In this document: positions 50,460 to 57,655 of the stretch, piece after piece
Numbering within the stretch: the stretch's first letter is position 1
Layout: the number at the start of each line of letters is the position of its first letter
Source: Peterkaempfera sp044755465
GTDB taxonomy: Bacteria > Actinomycetota > Actinomycetes > Streptomycetales > Streptomycetaceae
Reading direction: 5' to 3'
Assembly: GCF_044755465.1 (NCBI RefSeq)
Contig: NZ_JBIVRB010000010.1
Location: 142,831 to 206,830 of the forward strand
Length of the DNA: 64,000 nucleotides
The notes under the pieces: model-generated
The model's input: only the letters and a program-made list of their open reading frames with translations
Database searches by the model: none
Told to the model about the DNA's origin: nothing
Position numbers and translations under genes: made by a program

Positions 50460-51442
50460 GTAGGGAATCCGAGACGAGCAGCACCCGCCGCTCCCTGGTC
50501 CGCCGCCTCGCCGCCCTGCTCGCCCTCACCTGCGCCGGAGTGCTGGCCCTGCTCACCGCGTACGCCGGCGTCCACAGCCCGTCCGGCGCGCTGCGCACCG
50601 CCACCGCCCCCGCGATGCTCGACGTAGCGGCCGCGCAGACCGCCCTGGAGCTGGCCGACAGTGCGGCCGACAGCAGCCTGACCTCCGACCGCGCCGGACT
50701 GGCCGGCACCGGCGAGGAGTACCGCACCCAGATCTCGGCGGCCAACCAGAGCCTGGCCCGCGCCGCCGAGAGCCATGTCGCGGGCGACTCCGGCCGGCAG
50801 ACCCTGCAGACGGTGGCCGGCCTGGTGACCGCCTACACCGGCTGGATCGAGCAGGCCGACCGCTGGCAGGACCAGCCGGTGCTGCGCGACGCGTACCTGG
50901 CGTACGCCGGCAGCATGCTGCGCGACGACGGCGGCGTACTGGCCCGACTCACCGCGCTCCAGGCCGAGCAGCGCCAGGTGCTGCGCCGGCAGGTCTCCTT
51001 CGGCGCCTGGCAGTGGCTCTGCTGGTCCGTCGCGCTGGCGCTGCTCCTGGCGCTGGCCTGGCTGCTGGTCGACACCCAGCGCTATCTTCGGCGCCGCTTC
51101 CGGCGCCGGTTCAACCCCTGGCTGGCGGGCGCCTGCGTGCTGCTGCTCGCCCTGCTGCCGCTCGCCGTGTTCTCGGCGCAGACCCACGGCGGCATGGAGC
51201 GCTGCGAGCAGCACCTGACCGCTGTCGTCGACCAGCAGCAGCGGCCCGGCACCGGGCACACCGCCGCCGTCCGGGCGGGCCAGAAGATCCGGGACACCGC
51301 GGAGAAGGTGGGCGAGGACATGAGCGGCACCCGCTGGCGAGGCGCCCTGATCGGCTGGATACCCGTGGCCGGACTGCTGATCGGCGCCCTGGCCGTACGC
51401 GGACTGCAACCCCGCATCGCCGAGTACCGGTTCCGCCGATGA
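50456..51442 (+). CDS. Four-TM membrane protein with sensor-like ectodomain (GlnX-like layout)
   Basis: A 328-residue membrane protein. TM1 is about residues 17-38, then a helical extracytoplasmic domain of about 145 residues (40-185), TM2 about 186-206, a very basic cytoplasmic turn RRRFRRRF, TM3 about 222-240, a second outer loop, and TM4 about 298-316. There is no enzymatic output domain. This topology, beside a PknG kinase and a binding protein, parallels mycobacterial GlnX, which relays binding of amino acids by GlnH to PknG. Sequence similarity was not tested. The gene overlaps both neighbours by four bases (ATGA). Confidence 0.78.
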   Translation: MSRESETSSTRRSLVRRLAALLALTCAGVLALLTAYAGVHSPSGALRTATAPAMLDVAAAQTALELADSAADSSLTSDRAGLAGTGEEYRTQISAANQSLARAAESHVAGDSGRQTLQTVAGLVTAYTGWIEQADRWQDQPVLRDAYLAYAGSMLRDDGGVLARLTALQAEQRQVLRRQVSFGAWQWLCWSVALALLLALAWLLVDTQRYLRRRFRRRFNPWLAGACVLLLALLPLAVFSAQTHGGMERCEQHLTAVVDQQQRPGTGHTAAVRAGQKIRDTAEKVGEDMSGTRWRGALIGWIPVAGLLIGALAVRGLQPRIAEYRFRR

Positions 51443-52761
51443 ACCGCCCCCGGCCCGTCACCCTGGTCGTCCTCGGCCTCTGCCTCACCCTGGCCGCCGC
51501 CCTCGCCGTCGCCCTGCACGCCCGCTCGGCACCCGGCCGGGTGAGCGTCCTCGCCTCCTGGACCGGCGACGAGGAGCAGGCGTTCCGCGGCGTCCTGGCC
51601 GCCTTCACCGCCGACACCGGCATCGGCGTCGACTACCAGGGCACCACCGCCGAGCGCGAGGTGCTGCTCGCCGAGGTCCAGGCCGGCACCGCCCCCGATA
51701 TCGCGGTGCTCCCCGGCCCCGGCGAGCTGGCCGAGTACGCGGTCCAGGGCTATCTGCGGCCGCTGGGCCAGGTGATCGGCCCGGCGCAGCAGCGCGCCTA
51801 CGGCGACCCCTGGATGACCCGGCTGGACGTCGGCGGCCACCGCGACCTGTACTGGGTGCCCGTCAAGGCCGACCTGAAGAGCCTGGTCTGGTACGACACC
51901 CAGCGCTTCCCCGGGCAGCCCGCCGACCAGCTGCCCGCCCTCGCCGCGCTCGCCGCGAAGGGCGGCCAGTGGTGCGTCGGCCTGGGCGGCGGCGCCACCT
52001 CCGGCTGGCCCGGCACCGACTGGATCGAGGACATCCTGCTCCAGCAGGCCGGCCGGGACACCTACCAGGCATGGGCCACCGGCACCCCGGGCAGCTGGCG
52101 GACCGCCCGGATGCGGCACGCCTGGCAGACCTGGCGCACCATGCTGACCGGCAGCAGCCCCGCCCACCTGCTCGGCACCGCCTACCAGGACGCCCACCAG
52201 GGCATGTTCACCCGGAAGCCGAGCTGCGCGCTGGAGCACCAGGCGTCCTTCATCCGCAGCCTCTACCCCAGGCAGCGCGGCGGCCCCGCCACCCGGGCCG
52301 GCTTCGTGCCTTCTGCCGGCCTCATCCCGGGCGCCGGCCTCATCCCGGGCGCCGACCGGACCACCGGCGCCCATGAGGTCTCCGGCGACCTGGCCGGGAT
52401 GTTCCGCGACACCCCCGAAGCCCGCAGACTGATGGCCTACCTCGCCTCCGGTGCCGCCCAGCAGGCCTGGGCCGAGCGCACCGCCCCGGCCGCCCGGCCG
52501 CTGTCCGTCAACCGGGACGTACCCCCGAGCGTCTACCAGGACGACCCGGTCACCGACCTGGTCGCCGCCACCCTGCGCGGCCCCGGCACCCGGTGCTACG
52601 ACGCCTCCGACGCCATGCCCCCGGCCATGCGCGACGCCTTCCAGCACGCCGTGCTGGAGTACCTGGCCGGCGCCCAGCAGCTGGACCCGCTGCTCACCCA
52701 GCTGGAACAGGTCCGCGCCGCCGTACCCCCCGCGGAATGGCTCCCGTCCGTCTGCGGCTGA
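51439..52761 (+). CDS. Secreted/anchored extracellular solute-binding protein
   Basis: A 440-residue periplasmic-binding-protein-fold protein. An N-terminal hydrophobic segment (VTLVVLGLCLTLAAALAVALHA) lacks a lipobox Cys, so it is probably a membrane-anchored or secreted form. The mature part has VLASWTGDEEQAFRGVLAAFTADTGIGVDY and VLLAEVQAGTAPDIAVLPGPGELAEYA, typical of the sugar/spermidine-type class. No ABC permease or ATPase gene is nearby. In this operon it is the position counterpart of GlnH, so a sensing role with the preceding four-TM protein is more likely than transport. It contains a small in-frame repeat GLIPGAGLIPGA. Confidence 0.86.
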   Translation: MNRPRPVTLVVLGLCLTLAAALAVALHARSAPGRVSVLASWTGDEEQAFRGVLAAFTADTGIGVDYQGTTAEREVLLAEVQAGTAPDIAVLPGPGELAEYAVQGYLRPLGQVIGPAQQRAYGDPWMTRLDVGGHRDLYWVPVKADLKSLVWYDTQRFPGQPADQLPALAALAAKGGQWCVGLGGGATSGWPGTDWIEDILLQQAGRDTYQAWATGTPGSWRTARMRHAWQTWRTMLTGSSPAHLLGTAYQDAHQGMFTRKPSCALEHQASFIRSLYPRQRGGPATRAGFVPSAGLIPGAGLIPGADRTTGAHEVSGDLAGMFRDTPEARRLMAYLASGAAQQAWAERTAPAARPLSVNRDVPPSVYQDDPVTDLVAATLRGPGTRCYDASDAMPPAMRDAFQHAVLEYLAGAQQLDPLLTQLEQVRAAVPPAEWLPSVCG

Positions 52762-52790
52762 CCCCGCCCGCCATCAGACCCCGCCCGCCG

Positions 52791-53621
52791 TCAGTACCCG
52801 CCCTCGGCCGCCCGCTCGTCCACCGCCGCGTTGTACGCCGCCACCTGCGCCCGCCGGGCCGTACGCTCCAGCGGCCGCAGCGCCGCAGCTCGGGCCGCCA
52901 TCTCCGACGCGCTGACCGCAGCCCCCCGCCCGCCCGACGCGATGGCCAGCAGCGCCGAGATCCGCTGCGCCGACTCCAGCACCCGCACCGCGCGCTGCGG
53001 ATAGCCGGGGGCCAGCAGCTCCCGGTGGCCGCGCCTGCGGTACGCCTCCAGCGCCCGCAGCGCCTCCGGCCCGGCGCCGCCCACGTCCAGCCGGGCCAGC
53101 ACCGCCGTCGCCTCGCGCATCCCCTCCGCCAGCTCCCGCTCCGCCTCGCCCAGCGACGGCACATCGGCCGGCGGTGCCTCCCGTACGGGCGAGCAGCGCC
53201 ACAGCACCGTCGCCGACCGGTCACCGGGCGGCCCGAACTCCTCGACCTCCGGCACCAGACCCAGCGCCGGACCGCCGGCGGTGAGCACCGCCTGCCCGGC
53301 CGCCATCGCCCGGTCGTTGAACTCGGCCGGACCGGTCAGCCCCAGCGGATGCCCCGGCACCGGCAGCGCCAGCCGCAGGCCCGTCACACCCAGCGTGCGC
53401 AGCCGCCCGAGCGCCCAGGTCAGCCCGTGCCGCTCCTCCAGACCGTCACCGGGCAGCCCGGTGACCCGATGCGCCTCGTCCCGCCCCACCACGGCCGACG
53501 CGACGTCGTCCGGCGGCGCGCAGCCGGACAGCAGGGCGTTGCCCCAGGCGGTCAGCCGCCCGGCGCGGGTCTCCCCGTGCGGGTCCTCGGAGTGCGGGTT
53601 TCCGGTCGGAGTGTCGAGCAT
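52791..53621 (-). CDS. Conserved hypothetical protein
   Basis: A 276-residue soluble protein, mostly helical, with no motif I recognise. The central part VTGLRLALPVPGHPLGLTGPAEFNDRAMAAGQAVL and the closing LLAIASGGRGAAVSASEMAARAAALRPLERTARRAQVAAYNAAVDE suggest a compact alpha/beta domain followed by helices. It is convergent with the binding-protein gene. A TAGGCT box ends seven bases before the ATG and no ribosome binding site is visible, so it is probably leaderless. Confidence 0.75.
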   Translation of the reverse strand: MLDTPTGNPHSEDPHGETRAGRLTAWGNALLSGCAPPDDVASAVVGRDEAHRVTGLPGDGLEERHGLTWALGRLRTLGVTGLRLALPVPGHPLGLTGPAEFNDRAMAAGQAVLTAGGPALGLVPEVEEFGPPGDRSATVLWRCSPVREAPPADVPSLGEAERELAEGMREATAVLARLDVGGAGPEALRALEAYRRRGHRELLAPGYPQRAVRVLESAQRISALLAIASGGRGAAVSASEMAARAAALRPLERTARRAQVAAYNAAVDERAAEGGY

Positions 53622-53627
53622 CCGACC

Positions 53628-53633
53628 AGCCTA
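53628..53633 (-). promoter_or_regulatory. -10 box for the leaderless hypothetical gene
   Basis: TAGGCT on the minus strand ends seven bases before the ATG (53621). Confidence 0.4.
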
Positions 53634-53830
53634 CGGACAACCTGGTCATCCGCGTGGCGTAGGTTGGGTCCGTGCTCCGCGCGGCGCGCGCGGCCGACCC
53701 CCGCCCACCGGCACGGGGCGGCAGCCCGTCCCGGGGCACGCGATGTCGACACGAGTGGACCGTACCCCTCCGGAGCCGCCCCCCGGGTCCGCGCGGGGAA
53801 GGCCGAATCATCATTGGGGAAGGCGTACGG

Positions 53831-54622
53831 ATGAGCGACGTTCTTGAGCTGGTGGACGTATCCGTGGTCCGCGACGGCCGCGCTCTGGTGGAGCAGGTGT
53901 CCTGGACGGTGGCCGAGGGGGAGCGATGGGTGATCGTCGGCCCCAACGGGGCGGGCAAGACCACCCTCCTCCAGGTCGCCTCCAGCTATCTCTTCCCGAG
54001 CACCGGCAGCGTGCAGATCCTCGGTGAGAAGCTCGGCTCCGTCGACGTCTTCGAGCTGCGCCCCCGGATCGGCATGGCCGGCGCCTCCATGCTCGACAAG
54101 CTGCCGCGCCGCCAGACCGTCCTGGAGACGGTGCTGACTGCCGCGTACGGCATGACCGCCCACTGGCGCGAGCAGTACGAGACCACCGACGAGTTCCGCG
54201 CGCTGGCCCTGCTGGACCGCCTGGGCATGGCCGACTTCAGCACCCGCCGCTTCGGCACCCTCTCCGAGGGCGAGCGCAAGCGCACCCTGATCGCCCGCGC
54301 CCTGATGACCGACCCGGAGCTGCTGCTGCTGGACGAGCCCGCCGCCGGCCTCGACCTCGGCGGCCGCGAGGACCTGGTCCGCCGGCTCGGCGCCCTCGCC
54401 CAGGACCCCCAGGCGCCCTCCATGGTGATGGTCACCCACCACGTCGAGGAGATCGCCCCCGGCTTCACCCACGTCCTGATGATCCGCCAGGGCCGGGTGC
54501 TGGCCGCCGGACCGATCGACACCGAGCTCACCGCCCGCAACCTCTCGCTCTGCTTCGGCCTGCCGCTCACCCTGGAGCGCCGGGGCGACCGCTGGACCGC
54601 CCAGGGGCTGCCGCTCGGCTGA
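53831..54622 (+). CDS. ABC transporter ATP-binding protein (orphan)
   Basis: A 263-residue ATPase. Walker A is VGPNGAGKTTLL, the signature reads TLSEGERKRTLIARAL (LSEGE instead of LSGGQ), Walker B is LLLLDEPAAGLD, and the switch His lies in VMVTHHVEE. No permease gene is nearby, so the partner is elsewhere or the protein acts alone; the sequence resembles the iron-transport/ModF-like ATPase group. ATG at 53831 with GGGGAAGG is chosen; an in-frame GTG at 53672 would add 53 residues of unlikely composition. Confidence 0.9.
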   Translation: MSDVLELVDVSVVRDGRALVEQVSWTVAEGERWVIVGPNGAGKTTLLQVASSYLFPSTGSVQILGEKLGSVDVFELRPRIGMAGASMLDKLPRRQTVLETVLTAAYGMTAHWREQYETTDEFRALALLDRLGMADFSTRRFGTLSEGERKRTLIARALMTDPELLLLDEPAAGLDLGGREDLVRRLGALAQDPQAPSMVMVTHHVEEIAPGFTHVLMIRQGRVLAAGPIDTELTARNLSLCFGLPLTLERRGDRWTAQGLPLG

Positions 54623-54718
54623 CCCCCCGTCATCTGCGGGCTGTCACCGGCGGGTCGCGGTCGGCCGGTTCCTGCCCATCGACCTGCGGAAACTGTTCCG
54701 CCTCCGGCCAATGCTCCC

Positions 54719-54724
54719 TAGGAT
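54719..54724 (+). promoter_or_regulatory. -10 box for a leaderless NfeD transcript
   Basis: TAGGAT ends seven bases before the GTG at 54731, and there is no ribosome binding site. Confidence 0.5.
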
Positions 54725-54730
54725 GGTGCT

Positions 54731-55153
54731 GTGGACAGCTGGGTATGGTGGCTACTGGCCGCCGTTGGTCTGGGTATTCCGCTGGTGATCACAGCGATGC
54801 CCGAGTTCGGGATGTTCGCGGTGGGGGCCGTCGCCACCGCGGTCGCGGCCGGCCTCGGCGCCGGGGTGGTGACCCAGTTCATCGTGTTCATCGCGGTCTC
54901 GGTCGCACTGCTCGTCGTGGTGCGTCCGATCGCCTACCGCCACCTCAAGCACGGGCCGACCGTACGGATGGGCATCGAGGCGCTGAAGGGCGCCTCCGCC
55001 ATCGTCCAGGAGCGGGTCGACGACCAGGACGGCCGGATCAAGCTCAACGGCGAGATCTGGTCCGCCAGGTCGCTCAACCCCGGCACCGCGTACGAACCGG
55101 GCCAGCAGGTGGACGTCGTGGAGATCGAGGGCGCGACCGCCCTCGTCGTATAG
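54731..55153 (+). CDS. NfeD-like membrane protein
   Basis: A 140-residue protein with three hydrophobic segments in the first 75 residues (WWLLAAVGLGIPLVITA, MFAVGAVATAVAAGLGAGV, FIVFIAVSVALLVVV) and a C-terminal OB-fold beta domain (GASAIVQERVDDQDGRIKLNGEIWSARSL to VDVVEIEGATALVV), the standard short NfeD form. NfeD proteins pair with SPFH/stomatin proteins in membrane microdomains, and the next gene encodes such a protein after nine bases. Confidence 0.92.
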   Translation: MDSWVWWLLAAVGLGIPLVITAMPEFGMFAVGAVATAVAAGLGAGVVTQFIVFIAVSVALLVVVRPIAYRHLKHGPTVRMGIEALKGASAIVQERVDDQDGRIKLNGEIWSARSLNPGTAYEPGQQVDVVEIEGATALVV

Positions 55154-55162
55154 GAGAGCGCG

Positions 55163-56152
55163 TTGGAACCCGTCCTTATCGTCCTGATCATCCTGGTGGT
55201 GCTGGCCTTCATCGCACTGATCAGGACGATCCAGGTCATCCCGCAGGCCAGCGCCGCGATCGTGGAGCGCTTCGGCCGCTACACCCGCACGCTCAACGCC
55301 GGACTCAACATCGTGGTGCCGTTCATCGACACCATCCGCAACCGCATCGACCTGCGCGAGCAGGTGGTGCCCTTCCCGCCGCAGCCGGTGATCACCCAGG
55401 ACAACCTGGTGGTGAACATCGACACCGTCATCTACTACCAGGTGACCGACCCCCGCGCCGCCACCTACGAGGTCGCCAGCTACATCCAGGCCATCGAGCA
55501 GCTCACCGTCACCACGCTGCGCAACATCATCGGCGGCATGGACCTGGAGCGCACCCTGACCTCCCGCGAGGAGATCAACGCGGCGCTGCGCGGCGTGCTG
55601 GACGAGGCCACCGGCAAGTGGGGCATCCGCGTCAACCGCGTGGAGCTCAAGGCCATCGAGCCGCCCACCTCCATCCAGGACTCGATGGAGAAGCAGATGC
55701 GCGCCGACCGCGACAAGCGCGCCGCCATCCTCACCGCCGAGGGCACCAAGCAGGCCGCCATCCTCACCGCCGAGGGCCAGAAGCAGGCGGCGGTCCTGTC
55801 GGCCGAGGGCGAGGCGCAGGCCGCCGTGCTGCGCGCCGACGGCGAGGCGGCCGCCATCCGCACCGTCTTCGAGTCCATCCACGCGGGCAACCCCGACCAG
55901 AAGCTGCTCGCCTACCAGTACCTCCAGACGCTGCCCAAGCTCGCCGAGGGCGACGCCAACAAGCTCTGGATCATCCCCAGCGAGATCGGTGACGCCCTCA
56001 AGGGCCTCGGCGGCGCCTTCGCCGGCTTCGGCGGCCAGGGCGGTGGCGGCGGCTACCAGGGCGGCCCGACGCCGCCCGCCGACCTGGACAGCGGCGCCGC
56101 CCGCCCCCGGGTCGACCCGGCCCGCGAGTACCCCAAGCTCGACCCCGAGTAG
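55163..56152 (+). CDS. SPFH/band 7 domain protein (stomatin-like)
   Basis: A 329-residue membrane-anchored protein. An N-terminal helix (VLIVLIILVVLAFIALI) is followed by the band 7 domain (RFGRYTRTLNAGLNIVVPFIDTI, then DNLVVNIDTVIYYQVTDPRAATYEV). A coiled-coil region contains five successive QAAxLxAEG-type repeats (about residues 190-235), characteristic of stomatin oligomerisation. The C-terminus is Gly- and Pro-rich. The TTG start has TAGGAGAG upstream. Forms a pair with NfeD in membrane organisation or quality control. The last codons and the stop are part of an 18-bp tandem duplication. Confidence 0.94.
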   Translation: MEPVLIVLIILVVLAFIALIRTIQVIPQASAAIVERFGRYTRTLNAGLNIVVPFIDTIRNRIDLREQVVPFPPQPVITQDNLVVNIDTVIYYQVTDPRAATYEVASYIQAIEQLTVTTLRNIIGGMDLERTLTSREEINAALRGVLDEATGKWGIRVNRVELKAIEPPTSIQDSMEKQMRADRDKRAAILTAEGTKQAAILTAEGQKQAAVLSAEGEAQAAVLRADGEAAAIRTVFESIHAGNPDQKLLAYQYLQTLPKLAEGDANKLWIIPSEIGDALKGLGGAFAGFGGQGGGGGYQGGPTPPADLDSGAARPRVDPAREYPKLDPE

Positions 56153-56172
56153 CAGCTCGACCCCGAGTAGCA
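56137..56172. repeat. 18-bp tandem duplication across the SPFH stop codon
   Basis: GCTCGACCCCGAGTAGCA occurs at 56137-56154 and again at 56155-56172. The first copy contains the functional TAG stop (56150-56152); the second is a non-coding copy. Confidence 0.85.
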
Positions 56173-56187
56173 GCGGGCCCCGCGACC

Positions 56188-56229
56188 GGGCGGGGCGGAG
56201 AGCGGCGACCACCGCTCCCCGCCCCGCCC
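56188..56229 (+). terminator. Terminator after the NfeD-SPFH pair
   Basis: An 18-base arm at 56188-56205 pairs with 56212-56229 with one mismatch and a six-base loop. Confidence 0.7.
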
Positions 56230-56339
56230 GCGTCGCGTCCCGCCGCGGCGTCCGGATGGCGACCGCTTCCACCCGGGCCCCGTCCGCTCGTGCATGATGG
56301 CGGACCACCGGGACCGTACGACGGCGGAAGGACACCGCG

Positions 56340-57110
56340 ATGACCCCCTGGGAGGCCGTGGCGGTCCTCGCCGCAGGCATCGGCGCAGGCACCATCAACA
56401 CCATCGTCGGCTCCGGCACCCTGCTCACCTTCCCGGTGCTGCTCGCCGTCGGCGTGCCCCCGGTCACCGCCAATGTCTCCAACTCGCTCGGCCTGGTCCC
56501 CGGCTCGCTCAGCGGCGCCATCGGCTACCGGCGCGAACTGGCCGGCCAGCGCCCCCGGCTGCTGCGCCTCGGCGCCGCCGCGCTGCTCGGCGGCCTGGTC
56601 GGCGCGGTGCTGCTGATCGTGCTGCCGCAGGGCGCCTTCGCCGCCGTCGTCCCGGCGCTGATCCTGCTCGCGGTGGTGCTGGTGGTGCTCCAGCCCCGGG
56701 TGGCCAGGGCCGTCGCCGCCCGCCGGGCCCGGGGCGACAGCCGTACCGGGCACCCGCACGGCAGTTGGCCGCTGCTGGTCGGCATCTTCCTCACCGGCGT
56801 CTACGGCGGCTACTTCGGCGCCGCGCAGGGCGTGCTGATGCTGGCCCTGATGGGCATGCTGCTGGACGAGGACCTCCAGCGGATCAACGCCTCGAAGAAC
56901 GTACTGGCCCTGCTGGTCAACGGCGTCGCGGCGGTCTACTTCCTCTTCGTCGCCACCTTCGACTGGACGGCGGTGCTGCTGATCGCGGCCGGCTCGGTGG
57001 TCGGCGGGCAGATCGGCGCCCGGGTCGGCCGCCGCCTGCCGCCCGTCGCCATGCGCGCCATCATCGTCGTGGTCGGCCTCGCCGCCGTGGTCAAGCTGCT
57101 GCTGGACTGA
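56340..57110 (+). CDS. TSUP family transporter (sulfite exporter TauE/SafE type)
   Basis: A 256-residue protein with about eight helices. The start VAVLAAGIGAGTINTIVGSGTLLTFPVLLAVGVPPVTANVSNSLGLVPG is the conserved TauE/SafE half-repeat, and the second half begins GIFLTGVYGGYFGAAQGVLMLALMGMLL. The duplicated layout is complete. TSUP members export or import sulfite, sulfoacetate or other sulfur anions; the substrate here is unknown. The ATG has GGAAGGAC upstream. Confidence 0.9.
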   Translation: MTPWEAVAVLAAGIGAGTINTIVGSGTLLTFPVLLAVGVPPVTANVSNSLGLVPGSLSGAIGYRRELAGQRPRLLRLGAAALLGGLVGAVLLIVLPQGAFAAVVPALILLAVVLVVLQPRVARAVAARRARGDSRTGHPHGSWPLLVGIFLTGVYGGYFGAAQGVLMLALMGMLLDEDLQRINASKNVLALLVNGVAAVYFLFVATFDWTAVLLIAAGSVVGGQIGARVGRRLPPVAMRAIIVVVGLAAVVKLLLD

Positions 57111-57127
57111 CCGGCCCCGGCCGCCAC

Positions 57128-57190
57128 CCGGGCGGCTGCCACTCGGGCGGCTGCCACTCGGGTGTATGGCGCACTCGGGTGTATGGCGCT
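57128..57190. repeat. Short tandem repeats between the TSUP and pterin dehydratase genes
   Basis: Two-fold repeats of GCCACTCGGGCGGCT and of a longer CACTCGGGTGTATGGCG unit lie side by side in this gap. Confidence 0.7.
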
Positions 57191-57258
57191 CGACGGCCGC
57201 GCCGCCGTCTGCCAGGGTCGGAAGCGCAACCACCCGTACCAGCCCCCGGAGCAGCCCC

Positions 57259-57558
57259 GTGCCCGCAGCAGCCCGGCTCACCGACCCCGAGATCGACGAG
57301 CGCCTCGCCGCCCTGCCCGACTGGACCCGTGAGGGCGACGAGATCCGCCGCACCGCCGAGACCGCCGACTTCCCGGCCGCGATCCGGGTCGTGGTCGCCG
57401 TCGCGGAGCAGGCGGAGGCGATGGACCACCACCCCGACATCGACATCCGCTGGCGCACCCTGCACTTCGCGCTCAGCACCCACTCGGCGGGCGGCCTGAC
57501 CACGCTGGACTTCGACCTCGCCGCCCGCATCGACCGGGCCGTCCGAGACGAGGGCTGA
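57259..57558 (+). CDS. 4a-hydroxytetrahydrobiopterin dehydratase (pterin-4a-carbinolamine dehydratase)
   Basis: A 99-residue enzyme of the PCD/PhhB family. LTDPEIDERLAALPDWTREGDEI is the N-terminal signature (LxxLPxW), and AMDHHPDIDIRWRTLHFALSTHSAGGLTTLDFDLA is the catalytic HHP motif with the later His. It regenerates tetrahydrobiopterin-type cofactors or recycles oxidised pterins. The GTG at 57259 is chosen because GGAG is placed correctly; an upstream start (57166) has a non-conserved extension. Confidence 0.92.
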   Translation: MPAAARLTDPEIDERLAALPDWTREGDEIRRTAETADFPAAIRVVVAVAEQAEAMDHHPDIDIRWRTLHFALSTHSAGGLTTLDFDLAARIDRAVRDEG

Positions 57559-57655
57559 CGCCCGGTCCGGACCCCCGCGCGGAGGGCAGCCGGGCACCGC
57601 TACCGTCCATGAGATGCTGACCGACGGATCATCCAGGCGGGACGGACGGAACTTC

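Noticed and set aside
51439..52761. Binding protein of a sugar ABC importer
   Set aside because: No permease or ATPase is linked, there is no lipobox, and the gene overlaps a four-TM sensor-like gene; a sensing role is favoured.
53672..53830. Upstream GTG start extending the orphan ABC ATPase by 53 residues
   Set aside because: A TAGGTT box lies six bases before it, but the extra residues are Arg/Pro-rich and unlike the family, and the ATG at 53831 has a clear ribosome binding site.
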